Source: Methylobacterium sp. UNC378MF (GTDB taxonomy: Bacteria; Pseudomonadota; Alphaproteobacteria; Rhizobiales; Beijerinckiaceae). From it: a stretch of DNA of 64,000 nucleotides. Each line of letters begins with the position of its first letter. The stretch's first letter is position 1. The position numbers were made by a program, and so were the translations under genes. The notes beneath the pieces were generated by a model. That model had not been told where the DNA came from, ran no database searches, and was given only the letters and a program-made list of their open reading frames with translations. Of this stretch, positions 42,715 to 51,488 are shown piece by piece. The DNA is taken from assembly GCF_900103195.1 (NCBI RefSeq), contig NZ_FMWU01000001.1, positions 124,001 to 188,000 of the forward strand. The letters are read 5' to 3'.

Positions 42715-43143
42715 TCAGAGATTCTCGGTGACGGCCTCGACCGTCAGACTCGCCCGGGCCTCGCCGGTCCGGACGTCGCGGTGGGCGCGGACGGCCCGCA
42801 CCCGCAGGGTGACGAGCCGGCAGCCGGCAAGAGGCAGGACGAGGGGCGTCGGGGCGTCGGCGAGCAGCGCCGCCATCCGCGCCGCGGCGTCGAGGGCGGT
42901 GCGCACCGAGCCGGCCTGAGCGATCACCACGATTCCGTGGCTGTGCCGGTGACGCTCGGCGCCGTCGACGGATTCGTCCGTGATCTCGGCATCGCCGAAC
43001 AGCGCGTAGACCGGGAGCGAGGCCCGGGGCGGCTCGTCGTAGAGCCGGACGCGCCCGCCCAGCAGGGAGGCCAGGGCGGCGTCGGCGGCGAAGCGGGCGA
43101 TCAGGCCGGCGCGCAGCGCCAGGAGCGGGCTCGGGTCGCTCAT
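42715..43143 (-). CDS. DUF3168 tail-completion protein (g8-like)
   Basis: A head-tail or tail-terminator protein of 142 residues. It begins MSDPSPLLALRAGLIARFAAD and contains GGRVRLYDEPPRASLPVYALFGD and the RHRHSHGIVVIAQ strand, typical of DUF3168. Its ATG at 43143 overlaps the stop of the upstream adaptor gene by four bases. DUF3168 proteins are related to tail terminators that close the tail end toward the head. Confidence 0.88.
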   Translation of the reverse strand: MSDPSPLLALRAGLIARFAADAALASLLGGRVRLYDEPPRASLPVYALFGDAEITDESVDGAERHRHSHGIVVIAQAGSVRTALDAAARMAALLADAPTPLVLPLAGCRLVTLRVRAVRAHRDVRTGEARASLTVEAVTENL

Positions 43144-43517
43144 GACCGGCCCTCCCGGGGCAATTCCTCGACGTGGCAGATCAGGTCGCGGCCCCGGCCA
43201 TCCGGCTCGGTGACGGCGCGGATCGCGAAGCGGCGTGGCCCGGCGGCGAGGCGCATGGTCGGGTCGAGGTCGGCCCGGCTCCGCAGGGTGATGCGGTAGG
43301 CCGGCAGCGTGTCGGTGCGGCCGCCGGCCGGTCGGTCGACCAGGCCCGCCGGGGCGATGGCGCCCCACAGGACCGGGCCGGCCACGTAGCGGCGCAGCAC
43401 GCCCCCGAACCCGTCCGGCTCCTCCAGGGGCCGTTCGAGCACGAAGCGGCGGCGGCGTGCGCCGAGGGAAGCGTGGCTCGACGAGAACGCCATCGGAACG
43501 GCTCCGGGAACGGGCAT
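43140..43517 (-). CDS. Phage head-tail adaptor (head closure, g7-like)
   Basis: A 125-residue head-closure protein of the SPP1 gp16/HK97 gp7 type: RRRRFVLERPLEEPDGFGGVLRRYV, a central strand VLWGAIAPAG, then AYRITLRSRADLDPTMRL and ending ICHVEELPREGRS. The ATG at 43517 overlaps the previous stop (TGATG), which favours it over the later ATG at 43493. Confidence 0.85.
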   Translation of the reverse strand: MPVPGAVPMAFSSSHASLGARRRRFVLERPLEEPDGFGGVLRRYVAGPVLWGAIAPAGLVDRPAGGRTDTLPAYRITLRSRADLDPTMRLAAGPRRFAIRAVTEPDGRGRDLICHVEELPREGRS

Positions 43518-44080
43518 CACAGCCGCAGCCGCCGGAACGGCGCGGCGAGGCCGGCGGCGTCGGTGCGCGCGGCGTCGGGCTCGTCGCCGCGACGCTCGTA
43601 GCGGGCGGCGGCGAGACGCAGGATCGCGAGGCGCAGGGGCTCGGGAAGCGGCGGCCCGTCGCCGCCGTAGCCCGCGGCGACCTCGATCAGGATCGTGCGG
43701 CCGGCGGGATCCGGCGCCGCGGGGTCGACCAGCAGGGACGGTGCCTCGCCCGGATCGGGGCCGAGGCGCACCAGTCCTGCGGCGAGGTCGGTGACGCCCC
43801 CCGGAGGCTCGGCGAAGCCGGCGCGAAGGAGCCCGACCAGCGGGCTCAGCGGCAGCGGCACCTGCCCGTCGGGCGGCCAGGCGGAGAGGGCGATCCGGTA
43901 GCGGCCCGGGATCAGGGTCCGGCGGGTCTCGATCTCCAGGCTCGTGCGGGCCGCACGGATCAGCGCCTGGAGCAGCCCGTCCTCGTCGGCGCCCGCGTCG
44001 GAGTCGAAGCGCAGGTAGGCGCGCAGCTCGGCCACGCTCACCGGCTCGACGGCGGCGGCCTCGATGCGTAACGGGATCAT
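43517..44080 (-). CDS. Phage head-tail connector (phiE125 gp8/HK97 gp6-like, g6)
   Basis: Head-tail connector of 187 residues. The family start is visible: EPVSVAELRAYLRFDSDAGADEDGLLQALIRAARTSLE, followed by the middle domain (RIALSAWPPDGQVPLPLSPL) and the terminal helices LRLAILRLAAARYERRGD. The ATG at 44080 is only 25 bases from the start of the divergent protease gene at 44106, so its own promoter would have to lie inside that gene, or transcription must arrive through it from the capsid side. Confidence 0.87.
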   Translation of the reverse strand: MIPLRIEAAAVEPVSVAELRAYLRFDSDAGADEDGLLQALIRAARTSLEIETRRTLIPGRYRIALSAWPPDGQVPLPLSPLVGLLRAGFAEPPGGVTDLAAGLVRLGPDPGEAPSLLVDPAAPDPAGRTILIEVAAGYGGDGPPLPEPLRLAILRLAAARYERRGDEPDAARTDAAGLAAPFRRLRL

Positions 44081-44105
44081 CGCGCGTCTCTCTGCAGGTG
44101 GTCCG

Positions 44106-44843
44106 ATGCCGATCTCGAAGCGCCGAACGGCGCGCTGCGCCGCGCTGGCGGCGGCCCTCTCGCTCGCCGCCGTTCCGGCGCGGGCGATCGTCGGCGGCAC
44201 CGAGGCGCCGGCCGGCGGGGCCGTGATGGTCCTGTCGTCGAAGGGCGGCGTCTGCACCGGCGTGGTGCTCGCCCCCGACACGGTGCTCACCGCCGGCCAT
44301 TGCCTGGCCGACGCGCGGGAGCACCGCGTCCATTTCCGCGACGCCGCCGGCGCGCCGGTGCTGGTCGACGTCGCCGCCCAGGCGCTCCATCCGGGCTTCG
44401 ATGCCGGCGCGGCCGCGGCCCGGCGGCGCTCCATCGATCTCGCGCTGCTGCGCACCGCGACGCCGCTGCCGGCGCGCTTCGCGCCCGTGACCCTGAGCGC
44501 CGCCCCGGCACGGGCGGGCGAGACCCTGACCCTGTCGGGCTACGGCGCGGCCAAGCCCGGCGACCCGCGCTCCACCGGCACCTATCGCAGCCTCGGCCTG
44601 CCGGTGATCGAGCCTTACGGGCCGAGCCGCATCCTGGTCTGGCTGAAGGGCGCGGGCGGCGGCGCCTGCCAGGGGGATTCCGGCGGCCCGATCGCAGGAC
44701 CGGACGGGGCCGTGCTGGCCCTCTCGGCCTGGATCGGCGGTGCCTGCGGCGGGCTCACCCAGGGCGTCCTGGTCGGCCCGCAGCGGGGCTGGATCGACCG
44801 CGTGCTCGGCGGCTGGGGCCGGTCCGCGCGCTGGTCGGAGTAG
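44106..44843 (+). CDS. Secreted trypsin-like serine protease 1 inside the GTA cluster
   Basis: An S1-family (chymotrypsin-fold) protease of 245 residues on the strand opposite to the GTA genes. Signal peptide at about 1-27 (CAALAAALSLAAVPARA), then a trypsin-like mature start IVGGTEAP. The triad is complete: His in LTAGHCLAD, Asp in RSIDLALLR, Ser in CQGDSGGPIAG. The mature start at Ile suggests maturation at the signal cleavage site. It lies directly upstream of a second protease gene. Such proteases in alphaproteobacteria have few known substrates. Confidence 0.88.
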   Translation: MPISKRRTARCAALAAALSLAAVPARAIVGGTEAPAGGAVMVLSSKGGVCTGVVLAPDTVLTAGHCLADAREHRVHFRDAAGAPVLVDVAAQALHPGFDAGAAAARRRSIDLALLRTATPLPARFAPVTLSAAPARAGETLTLSGYGAAKPGDPRSTGTYRSLGLPVIEPYGPSRILVWLKGAGGGACQGDSGGPIAGPDGAVLALSAWIGGACGGLTQGVLVGPQRGWIDRVLGGWGRSARWSE

Positions 44844-44956
44844 CGCCGGCAGGGAACCTCAGCTTGGCCGGGCACTTGCCTTGCTCTAGGCTCAACCCGC
44901 GCCGCCTCCGCATCCGGCGCCCCACATCCGCGCAGGCCGCGCGCCCGGAGTTCCCG

Positions 44957-45865
44957 ATGTCCCCTCGCCCGTTCCGAAAGGCCGGTTTTCGCGAGCGCAG
45001 CCTGCGCGGCGGACTGGGGGCCGGATTGCTGGGCGCGGCGTTGCTCGGCGCCGTGTCGGGCCTGCTCCCCGCGCCCGCGGCGGCGGTCATCAACGGCACG
45101 ACGACGCGCGACCCGAACGGCGCGCGCAGCTTCGTGGTGCGGATCGAGAGCACCGAGGGCGAGATCTGCTCGGGGACGCTGATCGCCCCGGATCTCGTGC
45201 TCAGCGCGGCCCATTGCGTGATGCGGCCTGCCGGCTACACGGTGATCAGCGTCGATCGCGGCTTCCGCCAGCAGCGGACCTCGGTGATCGCCGCCACCAT
45301 GCACCCGGATTTCGTGCCCGGGACGACCCCCGAGGACCAGCCCGGCGTCGATCTGGCGCTGCTCAAGCTCGAACGGCCCCTGGGCAACGACTACGTGCCC
45401 CTCGATCCACGGGGCGCCGCCTCGATCAGCGACGGCCAACCCGTCGACATCGCGGGCTTCGGTGTGGTGGCCGAGAACAGGCGGAACTCGGCGCGGATCC
45501 TGCGGCTCGCCCACCTCGTGTCGATCGGCTCGCTGCAGGTGGCCAACCGGGTCACCGTCGTGACCGACCGGCGGCGGATGGCCGAGACCTCGGGGGCCGG
45601 AGCCTGTCTCGGCGATTCCGGCGGTCCGATCCTGACCGGCGGCCCGGGCGGTTACCGGATCGTCGGCGTGGTGAGCTGGTCGAGCGGCGCCCTGCAACAG
45701 GGCGCGCGCCGGACCGCCTGCGGCGGCTTCACCGCCGTGACGCCGGTGGCCGAGCATGCCGGCTGGATCGCCGCGCGCTCGGCGGAGCTGTCGCGGATCC
45801 AGGTCGGCGAGGCCCTGCCCCGCGGCGGCCGGTCCGATTGGATGGCCCGCCCGGGCCGCCGCTAG
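44957..45865 (+). CDS. Secreted trypsin-like serine protease 2 inside the GTA cluster
   Basis: A second S1 protease, 302 residues, 113 bases downstream of the first. It has a signal sequence (about 18-43, with LLGAALLGAVSGLLPAPAAA) and mature start VINGTTTRD. His is in LSAAHCVM, Asp in GVDLALLKL and Ser in CLGDSGGPIL; all three are present. Sequence similarity to the first protease is limited to the motifs, so a recent duplication is not evident. The C-terminal extension (AELSRIQVGEALPRGG) is longer than in the first. Confidence 0.88.
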   Translation: MSPRPFRKAGFRERSLRGGLGAGLLGAALLGAVSGLLPAPAAAVINGTTTRDPNGARSFVVRIESTEGEICSGTLIAPDLVLSAAHCVMRPAGYTVISVDRGFRQQRTSVIAATMHPDFVPGTTPEDQPGVDLALLKLERPLGNDYVPLDPRGAASISDGQPVDIAGFGVVAENRRNSARILRLAHLVSIGSLQVANRVTVVTDRRRMAETSGAGACLGDSGGPILTGGPGGYRIVGVVSWSSGALQQGARRTACGGFTAVTPVAEHAGWIAARSAELSRIQVGEALPRGGRSDWMARPGRR

Positions 45866-45977
45866 GGGCCGTCCCAGCCAGAACCTGTCGGCATCCCTGG
45901 ATCCTGCGCGCCGACGGGAACCCGGGGCCGCATCGACACTTTCGAATCCGAACCTTTCCGCCGCACGGAGCGAGAGC

Positions 45978-46523
45978 ATGGCCGACACTGGCACCAGCAA
46001 CACCCCCCGGACCCACAAGACCCGGAACAACACCGATTCGAACGCCAAGAAGGTCTCGATCGAAGCCCTCAACGCGCGGCTCGCCGACGGCATCGACCTC
46101 GCGCTCGCGATCAAGCAGGCCCACTGGAACCTCAAGGGCCCGCAATTCATCGGCGTCCACGAGATGCTCGACGGGTTCCGCACCCAGCTCGACGAGCTGA
46201 ACGACAGCGTCGCCGAGCGGGCCGTCCAGCTCGGCGCCACGGCCTTCGGTTCGACCCAGGCGGTCGCCGAGCGCACCAAGCTTCCGGCCTACCCGACCGG
46301 CATCTACGCGATCGCCGACCATATCGCCGCGCTGATCGACAGCTACGCCGCCTACGCCAACGCCGTGCGTCAGAACATCGACGAGACCGACGAGGCGGGC
46401 GATCCCGACACGGCCGACCTGTTCACCGAGATCTCGCGGGCGGTCGACAAGCACCTCTGGTTCCTCGAGGCCCACGTGCAGGAGCCGACCGGGACCCTGC
46501 GCGACGGCAATTCCGGCCGCTGA
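45978..46523 (+). CDS. dps: Dps-family ferritin-like DNA protection protein
   Basis: A 181-residue Dps protein that oxidises and stores iron and shields DNA in stationary phase. The inter-subunit ferroxidase site is visible: KQAHWNLKGPQFIGVHEMLD with His and the later Asp and Glu residues (DGFRTQLDE), and the terminal KHLWFLEAHVQ helix. The N-terminal tail (about 25 residues) is polar and Lys/Arg-containing, as in DNA-binding Dps. It sits between the protease genes and the capsid gene. A partial EcfG-like site lies upstream (GGAAC at 45917 but CTTT as -10), too weak to call. Confidence 0.92.
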   Translation: MADTGTSNTPRTHKTRNNTDSNAKKVSIEALNARLADGIDLALAIKQAHWNLKGPQFIGVHEMLDGFRTQLDELNDSVAERAVQLGATAFGSTQAVAERTKLPAYPTGIYAIADHIAALIDSYAAYANAVRQNIDETDEAGDPDTADLFTEISRAVDKHLWFLEAHVQEPTGTLRDGNSGR

Positions 46524-46533
46524 CGGCCGCGGC

Positions 46534-46603
46534 GCCCCGCCCGTTGGCGGGGCGTCACCCGAGGAACGGAGAGGCCCGGCCGCGAGGCCGGGCCGGCCTC
46601 TCC
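46534..46603. terminator. Tandem hairpins between convergent dps and capsid gene
   Basis: First hairpin 46534-46553 (8-bp GC stem, loop CGTT), 10 bases after the dps stop. The second spans 46568-46603, with a 14-base left arm pairing a right arm that has a four-base bulge. They separate the two convergent transcripts. No T tract. Confidence 0.6.
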
Positions 46604-46664
46604 CTGTGCGCGGGCTGCGGCCGCCCCTCCTGACTCGCCAGCCCGCGGAAGTGTCCGGGGCCGC

Positions 46665-47957
46665 TCAGGAGAATTTCAGCAGCTTGATCGCGTCGAAATC
46701 CTGCACCCCGCCGCCGACGCGCTTGGTGGTGTAGAACAGCACGTAGGGCTTGGCCGAGTACGGGTCCCGCAGAACGCGCATGCCGGTGCGGTCGACCACC
46801 AGATAGCCCCGCCGGAAATCGCCGAAGGCCACCGACAGGCTGTCCTTGGCGAGATCCGGCATCGCCTCGGCCTCGGTGACCGGGAAGCCGACCAGCGTCG
46901 CGGCGCGGCCGGCGGCGAGCGGCGGCTGCCAGAGATAGTTGCCCTCCGAATCCTTGAACTTGCGGATCGCGCTCTGGGTGCGCCGGTTCATGACGAAGCC
47001 GGCATTCTGCCGGTAGGCCGCCCGCAACCCGTAGATCAGGTCGAACAGAACGTCACCCGGGCTGGCGGAGGGGAAGGCCCCGGCCGCCCCGGTGGCGATC
47101 GTGCCGAGCTTGCCTGGCACCCAGGCGGCATTGGCGACCGTGTCGTAGCTCAGGAAGCCCCGCGGGCGGCTGGCGCCGTTGCCGGACACGAAGGCGACGC
47201 CTTCCTGCTCGGAAAAGGCGGTCTCCACCTCGGCCGAGAGCCACACGTCGAGATCCACCACGGAATCGTCGAGGAGGGTCTGGGTGGCGGCCGGCATGGC
47301 GTAGAGTTCCATGGCGGGGAACGTGATCTCCGACAGGGCCGGCGCGGCGGTCTCGGGCCGCGGCGCGGTCTCGGCGGCCCAGCCGGTGACCGGCGCGCCC
47401 ACCGAGACCGCGCGCTTGTACTGGGAGCCCGAAATCTGCTGCACGCTGGCGATCGCGCGGATCGGCGAGACCTGGCCGAGGCGCGTCAGAACGGTCCGCT
47501 CGATCGTGTCGGGGACGAGATAGCCGCCGTCCGGCCCGGACCCAGCCGACAGCGCCTTGGCCTCCAGCCGCTTGAGGCCGGCGCTCTCGCCGGCCCGGAC
47601 ATAGAGGTCGAAGGCAGCCTTGTGCTCGTGCGCGGCCCCCGTCTCCCGGGCGTCCGGCTGCCCGAGGGGCGGCCGGGCGCGATCGAGGGCGATCCGGTCG
47701 AGGCGGGTGCGGGCGGCGTCGAGGGCCGCGTCGATCCGGGCGAGCTTCTCCTCAGTGACCACGTCGACGCCGAGGCGGCCCTCGATCTGGTCGATCCGGG
47801 CGTCGTTCGTCTCCTTGAACGCCGCGAAGGCGGCGGCGAGTTCGTCGAGGGCCGAGCGGACAGGGGCGTCGTCGGGCCGGGCGGCCTTGTTCTCCAGCGC
47901 GGGCAGGCCGCGGGTGGTCGTGCAGGCGGGATCGGCAAACGGGGTCTGGGCGTGCAT
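46665..47957 (-). CDS. HK97-family major capsid protein (g5-like)
   Basis: Major capsid protein of 430 residues. The N-terminal 110 or so residues are a coiled-coil scaffolding (delta) domain (SALDELAAAFAAFKETNDARIDQIEGRL), expected to be removed by the prohead protease. The mature HK97 fold follows: GGYLVPDTIERTVLTRLGQVSPIRAIA, FPAMELYAMPAATQTLLDDS, the SEQEGVAFVSGNGASRPRGFL glycine region, and the ending LFYTTKRVGGGVQDFDAIKLLKFS. It lies 25 bases after the protease gene. Confidence 0.95.
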   Translation of the reverse strand: MHAQTPFADPACTTTRGLPALENKAARPDDAPVRSALDELAAAFAAFKETNDARIDQIEGRLGVDVVTEEKLARIDAALDAARTRLDRIALDRARPPLGQPDARETGAAHEHKAAFDLYVRAGESAGLKRLEAKALSAGSGPDGGYLVPDTIERTVLTRLGQVSPIRAIASVQQISGSQYKRAVSVGAPVTGWAAETAPRPETAAPALSEITFPAMELYAMPAATQTLLDDSVVDLDVWLSAEVETAFSEQEGVAFVSGNGASRPRGFLSYDTVANAAWVPGKLGTIATGAAGAFPSASPGDVLFDLIYGLRAAYRQNAGFVMNRRTQSAIRKFKDSEGNYLWQPPLAAGRAATLVGFPVTEAEAMPDLAKDSLSVAFGDFRRGYLVVDRTGMRVLRDPYSAKPYVLFYTTKRVGGGVQDFDAIKLLKFS

Positions 47958-47982
47958 CGGGGCCTCGTCGACGGGGTGGAAG

Positions 47983-48495
47983 TCAGGGCCGCGCGGCCGG
48001 CTGGGGCCGGACGGCGGATGTCGCGGGACGGAGCGGAGCGATCAGACCGGCGAGGCCGCGGATCGCGTCGGCCTCGGGATCCGGCGCGGGGCTCGGGCTC
48101 GCCCTGGCCCCCGGCTGCAGCGGGAAGGTCACCAGCGAGATCTCCCAGAGGTCGACCTGGTGGAGCCGGCGGTCGCCGCCGGCGCCCTTCCGGGCCAGCA
48201 GCGTGCGGAAGCCGATCGACAGCCCGTCGAGGCCGCCGCCGCGCAGCAGCGCGTCCACCTCCCGGGCGCGCTGCACCGCGAGGTTGAGCTGTCCGTGCGC
48301 GAACAGGCCGCGTGCATCCTCCCGGAGGGACAGCCAGCGGCCGATCGGCTCGGCCGGATCGTGCTGGAACAGGAGCCGCACGCCCGCGGCGCCGCGCCGG
48401 GCAAGGCTCGACGCGAAGGCGCCGGGCACCACCACGTCGCGGCCGAGATCGGGCACGCCGAAGACGCTGGCATAGCCGGTGAAATGGCCGTCCAT
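47983..48495 (-). CDS. HK97-family prohead protease (g4-like)
   Basis: Capsid maturation serine protease of 170 residues. The opening FTGYASVFGVPDLGRDVVVPGAF is the family signature. His appears in LLFQHDPAEPIGRW and Ser in GLDGLSIGFRTLL, the expected His and Ser of the prohead protease site. The ATG at 48495 with GAGGAT upstream is preferred; the frame is open further upstream, with other possible starts. The C-terminal tail is Pro/Ala-rich. Confidence 0.9.
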   Translation of the reverse strand: MDGHFTGYASVFGVPDLGRDVVVPGAFASSLARRGAAGVRLLFQHDPAEPIGRWLSLREDARGLFAHGQLNLAVQRAREVDALLRGGGLDGLSIGFRTLLARKGAGGDRRLHQVDLWEISLVTFPLQPGARASPSPAPDPEADAIRGLAGLIAPLRPATSAVRPQPAARP

Positions 48496-48769
48496 GGCGG
48501 GATCCTCGAATGCGGAACGGGTCGTGCGGGACGGACCGGCGGCTTTCCCGCCGCGGACGAGAAGGCCGCTGGCGGGCATCGTCATCCCGACCCGCCGCGG
48601 CGGCAGGCCTTGCAGCGACGGTGCGTTGGGTTGCCCGCCTCCGGCGCGCCCCTTCGGGTTCGGGCTCGCTCGCGGCGTCCGGAATGACGATGCGGATCCA
48701 TGGGAGGCCGGCGTCGAGGCAGCGAGGTCTCTCCCGCGAGGCGCAGACGGGCTGGGAGGATGCGCCCGG
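48496..48769. repeat. Intergenic repeat element between portal and protease genes
   Basis: Gap of about 275 bases in an otherwise tightly packed cluster. It carries imperfect terminal inverted repeats (48577-48591 and 48677-48692, containing GTCAT and ATGAC). A 19-base segment (48628-48646) is repeated exactly at 51230-51248, with weaker similarity over about 55 bases. This is the layout of a small palindromic intergenic element. Confidence 0.55.
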
Positions 48770-49957
48770 TCAGGCATCCGGCGCTCGCGGCATCGCGGGC
48801 GGGTAGCCCACGGCCTCCCGCTTCTCGGCTACCGACAGGAAGTCGGCGGCCTGCACCCGGCGCCAGAGGGATTCCCGCTCGACGGCCAGCGCCTCGACCC
48901 GGTCGAGGTCCGGCTCCAGGTCGACCGCGCCGAAGGCGGGTTCCAGCCAGCCGGCCAGCGCCTGCGCGGTGCGGGCGGCGAGCGGGATCAGGGTCTGGCG
49001 GTAGAGGGCGCGGTTCGCCTCGGCGTAGTTGGCGTGGGTGTTGTCGCCGGGCAGGCCCAGCAGCAGCGGCGGCACGCCGAAGGCCAGCGCGATCTCCCGG
49101 GCGGCCGCGTTCTTGGCATCGACGAAATCCATGTCCCGCGGCGAGAGCGCCAGCGGCTTCCAGTCGAGCCCGCCCTCCAGCAGCAGCGGCCGGCCGGCAT
49201 TGGCGGCGCCCTGGTAGTTCGCCTCCAGCTCAGCCTTCAGCCGGTCGAATTGCGGTTCGGAGAGCGACGCCCCGGCGAAGACCAGGGCCCCGGACGGCCG
49301 CGCGGCATTGTCGAGCAGCGCCTTGTTCCAGGCACTCGCGGCGTTGTGAATGTCGAGGGCCGCGGCCGCCGCCGTGATCGGGGCGAGACCGCCGGCCTCG
49401 TCCTCCGGGTGGAACAGCGCCAGCGCCAGGATCGGCGCCACGGCGGCTCCGGGCTCGGGTAGATCGAACCGGCGGCTGCGGCCGCCCGCCGTGTACAGGT
49501 AGGCGGCCGGCCAGCCGTCCGGGCCCGGCAGCATCCGGATGCGGCCGGGCCGGAGGGTCTGGAGCGCCGCGAGCCGTCCGTCGAGGCTCACCGCCTCCAG
49601 ATAGGCCGTGCCGGTGAGCAGGAGGTCGGCATAGACGGTCTCCAGGAGATGCGTGCCGCTCTCCCGGGGGTTCGGCCGCGCCAGCAGGGCCAGCAGGTCC
49701 CCCGCCCGCTCGGCCCCCGGGCCGGTGGCGATGAGCGGCAGGCGCGCGGCGCTCTCGGCGACGAGCCGCACTGCGCGGTGGACCACCGGGTTGGCCTGAT
49801 AACCGGCCCGGGCGAGCGCCGCCGGGTCGCGGGGCGTCCAGCTCGCCCGGCCCTCGGCATAGAGGGCGAAGGCCGGGGCGGCGGCCTTGGTGGCGAGCAC
49901 CGGGCCGCGGGTGGCGCGGCGCGCGACCCGCGCCAGTCGTTCGAGGAGGGTCGACAT
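48770..49957 (-). CDS. HK97-family portal protein (g3-like)
   Basis: Portal protein of 395 residues forming the DNA entry vertex. Typical features: GYQANPVVHRAVRLVAESAARLPL, then LLARPNPRESGTHLLETVYADLLLTGTAYLEA, the PSGALVFAG segment, and LAFGVPPLLLGLPGDNTHANYAEANRALY. The ATG at 49957 is chosen; an upstream in-frame GTG at 49984 would nearly reach the divergent gene at 49988. Confidence 0.94.
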   Translation of the reverse strand: MSTLLERLARVARRATRGPVLATKAAAPAFALYAEGRASWTPRDPAALARAGYQANPVVHRAVRLVAESAARLPLIATGPGAERAGDLLALLARPNPRESGTHLLETVYADLLLTGTAYLEAVSLDGRLAALQTLRPGRIRMLPGPDGWPAAYLYTAGGRSRRFDLPEPGAAVAPILALALFHPEDEAGGLAPITAAAAALDIHNAASAWNKALLDNAARPSGALVFAGASLSEPQFDRLKAELEANYQGAANAGRPLLLEGGLDWKPLALSPRDMDFVDAKNAAAREIALAFGVPPLLLGLPGDNTHANYAEANRALYRQTLIPLAARTAQALAGWLEPAFGAVDLEPDLDRVEALAVERESLWRRVQAADFLSVAEKREAVGYPPAMPRAPDA

Positions 49958-49987
49958 GCCGGTCCGTTCCTGAGCTATGGTCACGCG

Positions 49988-50965
49988 ATGCAGCCCCGGT
50001 TTCCCAGACGGCCCCCGACGTGGTTCCGGGCGCGCTCCCGCGCAGCCCGTCTCGGCGGCCTCGTCGCGGCGTTCCTCGCCGCTTCGGCCTGGGCAGGCGA
50101 TGCGCCCGCACCCGGACCCGTCTGGCCGGAACCCGACGGAACCCTGATCCTGGCGCGCCCCTTCGGACGGTCGGAGATCAGCCTGCGCCTGTCCCGGCGG
50201 GTCGCCGGGGCGGTGGACACCCTGACCTGGGACGGCGTCACCTTCCTGGCCGACACGGAACCGGGCGACGCCCTGCAGGCGCGGGCGGAGGTCGGCACCG
50301 GGACCGGTTGCCGCCGGGCGAGCGAAGCCGGCACCCCGCAGGACGCCACCGGCGAGCCCGCCGCCCGCCGGCTCCGCACCTTACGGGCCGGACGGAGCTG
50401 GGCGGAGACCGAGACCCGCATGGCCTGGGATGGGCCGTCCGATCCGGCCGATGAGCCCCCCTCCGATTGCCCGACACGCGCGGCGGCCACCGCGGTCCCG
50501 GCGGTGATCCTGCACAAGCGGATCGCCCTCGGCCTGCCGGGCCTCGGCAACGCCGTGGAGGTGCAGACCCGCTTCGACCTGGCCGAGCCTGCGGCGGCGC
50601 TCCGGCTCGAACCCCTGGCCGCCGCCGTGCCGGCGGAATTCTCGACGGCCTGGCGCTTCGACCCGGCGAGTGGCGGGATCGCGCCCCTCGATCCCGGACC
50701 GGGCGCGCGGCCGGATCCCGTCATTCTGGCGACGCCCGAAGGCTCGCACGCCCTGGCGGTCTGGGCCCCGGGCCCGCCCGAACAGGAACCCGATGGGCCG
50801 CGGCCCGGCTTCGCGGTCGAGGCCGAGGCCGGTGCGAACCGCCTGAGCTGCCGCTTCCGGGTGGCGAACGCCGCCGCCGGATCGCATGATTTCGCCTGCT
50901 ACGCCCTGGTCGGCGCCCTCGCCGACGTGCGGGCCGCCCTGCGGAGCCTGACCGCGCCGCCGTGA
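49988..50965 (+). CDS. Hypothetical secreted protein inside the GTA cluster
   Basis: A 325-residue protein on the strand opposite to the GTA genes. Signal sequence at about 20-37 (LGGLVAAFLAASAWAGD). The mature part is rich in Pro, Ala and acidic residues and looks beta-rich (DGTLILARPFGRSEISLRL, AVDTLTWDGVTFLAD, NAVEVQTRFDL). It resembles carbohydrate-binding or periplasmic beta-sandwich proteins only in general character; no family recognised. Its ATG is 30 bases from the portal start, back to back. Confidence 0.65.
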   Translation: MQPRFPRRPPTWFRARSRAARLGGLVAAFLAASAWAGDAPAPGPVWPEPDGTLILARPFGRSEISLRLSRRVAGAVDTLTWDGVTFLADTEPGDALQARAEVGTGTGCRRASEAGTPQDATGEPAARRLRTLRAGRSWAETETRMAWDGPSDPADEPPSDCPTRAAATAVPAVILHKRIALGLPGLGNAVEVQTRFDLAEPAAALRLEPLAAAVPAEFSTAWRFDPASGGIAPLDPGPGARPDPVILATPEGSHALAVWAPGPPEQEPDGPRPGFAVEAEAGANRLSCRFRVANAAAGSHDFACYALVGALADVRAALRSLTAPP

Positions 50966-51488
50966 CCGCCTGTTCTCGATTGTCGGGACCGACGAAGGTT
51001 CCGATGGACGGGGCGCAGGCGCCCGAACGCGTCATCGCGCTGATCCCGGTCGTTCCCGTCCTTAGCTGCCTGATTTCGTCCGCCATGCGGTCCCGCCGAC
51101 CGGGCGCCCGGTTGCCGAGGATCGGTCCCGCGAGCCTGCGCAGCCGGTTCCCCGTCATTCCGGGACTGCGCAGCAAACCCCGGGACCCGGACACGCCGAC
51201 GCGTCAGAATCGGCACGGGCAGCGGTTCCGGGTTGCCCGCCTCCGGCGTGTGCTCCCGGTCCGGGCTCGCCTGCGGCGCGCCCGATATGGGCCCCGATCC
51301 GCCCGTCGGAGCCGTGCAATACGTAGAAGTGCGGTGGCGATTCCCATGACAGGACGGCACGCCGTGTCCGGATCGCTACAGATTTGGCGCACGACATTGT
51401 GTATACAGGATTCAGTTCGTTCCAGAGACCACGAACCGACTCCGGCGCGCTTCTTGCAGAAGCGCGCCGTATTGTTTTAGCCCCCTGA
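50966..51488. repeat. Long intergenic region with repeat copy, portal-side of the large terminase
   Basis: About 520 bases without a credible gene. It contains the second copy of the 19-base repeat (51230-51248) and a GTCATTCCGGG segment near 51154 that resembles the terminal repeat at 48577-48692. A less GC-rich stretch at about 51390-51480 precedes the terminase stop codon. The repeat suggests accumulation of small mobile elements or loss of genes here. Confidence 0.5.

Noticed and set aside
45917..45942. EcfG-like promoter before dps (GGAAC, 17 bases, CTTT).
   Set aside because: The -10 element has a mismatch in a conserved position; Dps is often stress-induced, but the site is not good enough to list.
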